Shown here one piece after another: positions 14,970-17,146 of a stretch of DNA of 17,146 nucleotides. Source of the DNA: DATEXQ01 sp035256745 (GTDB lineage Bacteria; Patescibacteriota; Microgenomatia; UBA8517). Position numbers and translations under genes: made by a program. Numbering within the stretch: position 1 is the first letter of the stretch; each line of letters starts with the position of its first letter. Under the pieces are notes generated by a model. It made no database searches and was not told the origin of the DNA. It saw only the letters and a program-made list of their open reading frames with translations. The stretch lies in NCBI GenBank assembly GCA_035256745.1, contig DATEXQ010000023.1, positions 1 through 17,146 on the forward strand, written 5' to 3'.

Positions 14970-15980
14970 TTACTTTCCCAAGTAATTTCTTATATTTTCG
15001 TTGTGTTCCTCTATTGTCTTTGCGAAATGAATAACTCCTTCATTATCATGAAGATAAAACCAATAAGGAGAATCTTGGGGAAAAACAGCAGCTTTAATTG
15101 AAGATAATCCAGGATTTGAAACCGGAGAAGGAGGAAAACCCGGATATTTGTAAGTATTAAATCTTGAAATAATTTGTAAATCTTCTTTGGTTAAAATCGG
15201 CCACCAATTACAATCAGAAGTTGTAGATGCTATGCACTTATCGGTTGCAACAGCATACTGAACTGCTGCATCAACCTGCAAAGGCCATCCGGCATTTGCT
15301 CTTTTGATTAAAATTCCTGCAATTATCGGTCTTTCTTCCTCTCCTTTTGCTTCTCTCTCTATTAAAGAAGCCAAGGTTACTATTTGGTTAGGATTAAGAC
15401 TCCCTAACTCAATATCTTGCGAGTAAGAAGAAATTTTTTTATCGAAAGTAGTACTCATGAAATTGACTATTTTTTCACCCGACATATCCCTCGGAAAAAG
15501 ATAGGTATCGGGAAACAAGAATCCTTCTTTTCCTTTTGAGTATTGCATAAAATCGTTTAAAAATACTTCCTGTTGATTTTTGTTTTTAATTAAACTTTGA
15601 GCAAACTTTATGGCAATTTCTTCTCTCCTTAATCCTTCAGGAATAGTTATCCAGACTGATGTCGGACCCTTAAGAAGGGTTTCTACCAACTTGGGAAGGG
15701 ATGAATTTTGCGATAAATCATATTCTCCTGCCTGAATTTTTCCAGATATACCTCGTACCTGGACATATACTTTGAATGCCAAAGGACTTTTAATTAGTTT
15801 TTGTTCATAAAGTTTTTGAGCGGTTTGGGAAGCTATATAACCTTTGGGGATAACAAAGCGTAAAGTCTCATTATTTGAAGAAACAGGTTTGGAATTTTGA
15901 CTCCACCAAAAAAAGCCAAAAGATAAAAAGATTAGAACAAGAATAATGGGGGCAGCAACAAATAATGCTAAACGCTTCAT
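14970..15980 (-). CDS. mltG: Endolytic murein transglycosylase MltG (YceG-like)
   Basis: MltG cleaves nascent glycan strands in the cytoplasmic membrane and is thought to set strand ends during peptidoglycan synthesis. The 336 residues begin with a short basic end and one membrane segment (about 5-27), then a LysM-like part (LRFVIPKGYIASQTAQKL, IQAGEYDLS) and the YceG catalytic domain. The catalytic Glu is Glu208 in ASLIEREA. Other family motifs are FLFPDTYLFPRD, GWPLQVDAAVQYA, FNTYKYPGFPPSPVSNPG and the C-terminal HFAKTIEEHNENI. Two Cys at 249 and 257 lie in a small insertion. It starts 10 nt after the zinc-ribbon gene, probably in one transcript. Confidence 0.93.
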   Translation of the reverse strand: MKRLALFVAAPIILVLIFLSFGFFWWSQNSKPVSSNNETLRFVIPKGYIASQTAQKLYEQKLIKSPLAFKVYVQVRGISGKIQAGEYDLSQNSSLPKLVETLLKGPTSVWITIPEGLRREEIAIKFAQSLIKNKNQQEVFLNDFMQYSKGKEGFLFPDTYLFPRDMSGEKIVNFMSTTFDKKISSYSQDIELGSLNPNQIVTLASLIEREAKGEEERPIIAGILIKRANAGWPLQVDAAVQYAVATDKCIASTTSDCNWWPILTKEDLQIISRFNTYKYPGFPPSPVSNPGLSSIKAAVFPQDSPYWFYLHDNEGVIHFAKTIEEHNENIRNYLGK

Positions 15981-15990
15981 TTTTTAGAAA

Positions 15991-16191
15991 TTAAACTTCC
16001 TCAAGAAGAGCACGTCTGTATTTTTTGGTTTTGGGGTTAAAAATAAAAATTCTTCCGCAAGAGCAAGAAACTTTTTCAGTTCCTTCTACATATTTTGTTC
16101 TCTTGGCTTCGGATAAAGGTTTACCACAACCCACACATCTTCCTTGAGATAAAAGCCAAGCTTGAATCGGTGAGATTACATTTTTAAACAT
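15991..16191 (-). CDS. Small zinc-ribbon protein, function unknown
   Basis: The product is a 66-residue basic protein with Cys19-x-x-Cys22-Gly and Cys43-x-Cys45-Gly, the two knuckles of a probable zinc ribbon, followed by RIFIFNPKTKKYRRALLEEV. No membrane segment is seen. A TTG at 16203 would add four residues, but the promoter -10 at 16205-16210 places the transcript start near 16198, downstream of that TTG. The ATG at 16191 is therefore preferred, with a 5' leader of only about 7 nt. It lies 10 nt before mltG and is likely cotranscribed with it. I do not recognise a named family, and a nucleic-acid-binding role would be a guess. Confidence 0.72.
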   Translation of the reverse strand: MFKNVISPIQAWLLSQGRCVGCGKPLSEAKRTKYVEGTEKVSCSCGRIFIFNPKTKKYRRALLEEV

Positions 16192-16204
16192 GGTATCTAA
16201 CAAG

Positions 16205-16231
16205 ATTATAGCATGGGCATCATGCTGTCAA
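16205..16231 (-). promoter_or_regulatory. Promoter upstream of the zinc-ribbon gene and mltG
   Basis: On the minus strand TTGACA (16226-16231) and TATAAT (16205-16210) with an extended TGC element; the 15-nt spacer is shorter than optimal. The spacer is itself an inverted repeat, GCATG-5 nt-CATGC (16211-16225), a plausible operator. The region between it and the ruvX stop (16232-16349) is very AT-rich and holds only an A/T hairpin (about 16321-16343) without a U-tract. Confidence 0.62.
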
Positions 16232-16349
16232 ACATCAGTATAAATCAATAAAAATATAATATCTGACTAGCCTTAATAAATATAATTTTCTCTATGATTA
16301 TATTAAATTAACAAAGATTAGATATTTTTCATAAAAAAATACCACATGC

Positions 16350-16733
16350 TCACCTTGAAGCCAGATATTCCTGAAGCATAACGGTTGCTGCATAAGCATC
16401 TTCGAAATCTTTTCTTTTCTGCCTTTTCACTCCCGCCTCTTGTGAAAATCTTTGGGCATCATATGTTGATAGCGTTTCATCGGCAAAAGATAACGGGAGT
16501 CCTATTTTCTCTTTTAAGATTTCTCCAAACTTTTTTGTCTCCTCTGCCATCTCACCTTCCGAAACCCCTACTACTATTTCCTCTATATTTTCATTTCTTA
16601 TGACTTCTTTTATTTTTTCTCCCAATACCTCCAAGTCATCATATCTGATAACTCTATAGGGTTCTGCTATTTCGGTGAATGCTATAGCAAGTCCTATTTT
16701 TTTTCTTCCGTAATCAATTCCTAGTATTCTCAT
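16350..16733 (-). CDS. ruvX: YqgF/RuvX-family nuclease (putative Holliday junction resolvase)
   Basis: The 127-residue protein has the RNase H-like YqgF fold signature: MRILGIDYGRKKIGLAIA with Asp7, VVGVSEGEMAEE replacing the usual VVGLP..., FADETLSTYDAQ with Glu86, and KRKDFEDAYAATVMLQEYL with Asp112. These give the three acidic residues expected for metal-dependent nuclease activity. In E. coli the homologue takes part in 16S rRNA 5'-end maturation; a Holliday-junction role has also been proposed. Length is slightly below the usual 135-150. Its start overlaps the sortase stop by 20 nt in another frame, so the two are probably cotranscribed. Confidence 0.9.
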   Translation of the reverse strand: MRILGIDYGRKKIGLAIAFTEIAEPYRVIRYDDLEVLGEKIKEVIRNENIEEIVVGVSEGEMAEETKKFGEILKEKIGLPLSFADETLSTYDAQRFSQEAGVKRQKRKDFEDAYAATVMLQEYLASR

Positions 16734-17146
16734 ACGAAATATCAGGCGGAACTACCTTTGCTCTAACAATTAATCTTTTGGGGTCTCTGGGATCTCCAGG
16801 TGGAGTGCATGTAACTAAAGTTAGATAAGAATCACTTACATCCTGTTCTAATACTTGAATATCTGTCGGCAAAACTTCAAACATATCGACAACCCTATAT
16901 AAAAAATTCACTCCGTCATAATTAACCTCTATCTCGTCTCCTTTTGCTAAATCCGTAAGCGTGGAAAAAATAGCTATATAATCTTTGGGGTTATAAAATC
17001 TGGGGAGAATGGAGTGTCCGAAAATTACTGCATTTCCGTCTCTTCCAGGAAGTGCCGTTCCTGGATATTGAATTAAGCTTTTTGACAAGTCTTCACCGCC
17101 TATTGCTACTGTTGCATTTTTTATTTTTAATTTTGGGATTGAAATT
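16714..17146 (-). CDS. Sortase (partial, N-terminus beyond window)
   Basis: The frame is open to the window edge, so the true start lies outside; an internal TTG at 17088 is not the start, because clear sortase sequence (ISIPKLKIKNATVAIGG) precedes it. Visible family motifs are YPGTALPGRDGNAVIFGHS with the catalytic His, YLTLVTCTPPG with the catalytic Cys (16807-16809), and KRLIVRAKV with the active-site Arg. Sortases are membrane-anchored cysteine transpeptidases that join surface proteins to the cell envelope or polymerise pilins. The expected N-terminal membrane anchor is off-window. The subclass cannot be decided from this fragment, and no substrate with a sorting motif is visible in the window. 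Confidence 0.88.
   Translation of the reverse strand, partial: ISIPKLKIKNATVAIGGEDLSKSLIQYPGTALPGRDGNAVIFGHSILPRFYNPKDYIAIFSTLTDLAKGDEIEVNYDGVNFLYRVVDMFEVLPTDIQVLEQDVSDSYLTLVTCTPPGDPRDPKRLIVRAKVVPPDISYENTRN

Noticed and set aside
16192..16203. TTG start at 16203 for the zinc-ribbon gene
   Set aside because: It lies upstream of the predicted transcript start given the -10 at 16205-16210. The ATG at 16191 fits better.
16321..16343. Terminator after ruvX
   Set aside because: GGTATTTTT can pair with AAAAATATC, but the stem is almost all A/T and no U-tract follows on the minus strand. It is not convincing as an intrinsic terminator.
1239..16716. UGA-as-glycine code (as in Gracilibacteria/Absconditabacteria)
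   Set aside because: TGA serves as the stop of rplD, rpoB, ruvX and the sortase at the expected protein ends, and no in-frame TGA occurs inside genes.
17086..17088. TTG at 17088 as the sortase start
   Set aside because: Conserved sortase sequence continues upstream in frame to the window edge, so this codon is an internal Leu.
1..17146. CRISPR arrays, transposons, tRNA or rRNA genes, phage or defence modules
   Set aside because: No spaced repeats, transposase motifs, inverted-repeat ends or cloverleaf-like segments were seen. The window is nearly all housekeeping coding sequence.

Overview
The window is 17 kb of tightly packed, AT-rich bacterial DNA with every recognisable gene on the minus strand, so it reads from right to left. 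It holds the core transcription/translation cluster: rpoB-rpoC, then the str genes rpsL-rpsG-fusA-tuf, then the S10 genes rpsJ-rplC-rplD-rplW-rplB-rpsS. Upstream are a sortase, ruvX/yqgF, a small zinc-ribbon protein and mltG. Several genes end in TGA (sortase, ruvX, rpoB, rplD) and none contains an internal TGA, so the standard code is in use. Low GC, compact spacing, a shortened L2, the absence of rplKAJL next to rpoBC, and the sortase/ruvX/mltG neighbourhood suggest a Candidate Phyla Radiation (Patescibacteria) genome, perhaps Microgenomates-like. That placement is inference. The bacterial origin and gene identities are firm.

Layout from right to left: partial sortase (17146-16714), overlapping ruvX (16733-16350); an AT-rich 158-nt gap with a promoter; zinc-ribbon gene (16191-15991) and mltG (15980-14970); a 181-nt gap with a consensus promoter and a leader containing an intrinsic terminator; rpoB, rpoC, rpsL, rpsG, fusA; a 98-nt gap with a second consensus promoter and a hairpin leader; tuf and rpsJ; a 185-nt gap with a third promoter and a strong intrinsic terminator ending 8 nt before rplC; then rplC, rplD, rplW, rplB and rpsS, which overlap, abut or are separated by a few bases. 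No gene-free stretch reaches 300 nt.

Functionally the window encodes the two large RNA polymerase subunits, two elongation factors and eight ribosomal proteins. The most notable signal is regulatory. Three transcription units (rpoB, tuf, rplC) each begin with a near-consensus sigma70-type promoter followed, before the start codon, by a hairpin plus U-tract. This looks like a shared attenuation layout for the gene-expression machinery, strongest at rplC and rpoB and weakest at tuf. Protein-level oddities include an Asp-to-Asn change in the G4 (NKxD) motif of EF-G, Asn in place of the key rifampicin-pocket His in RpoB, an L2 lacking about 27 N-terminal residues, and an acidic tail on L3. Clear Shine-Dalgarno sites are seen only inside the rplC-rpsS block. 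Genes preceded by a spacer mostly have A/T-rich leaders without one.
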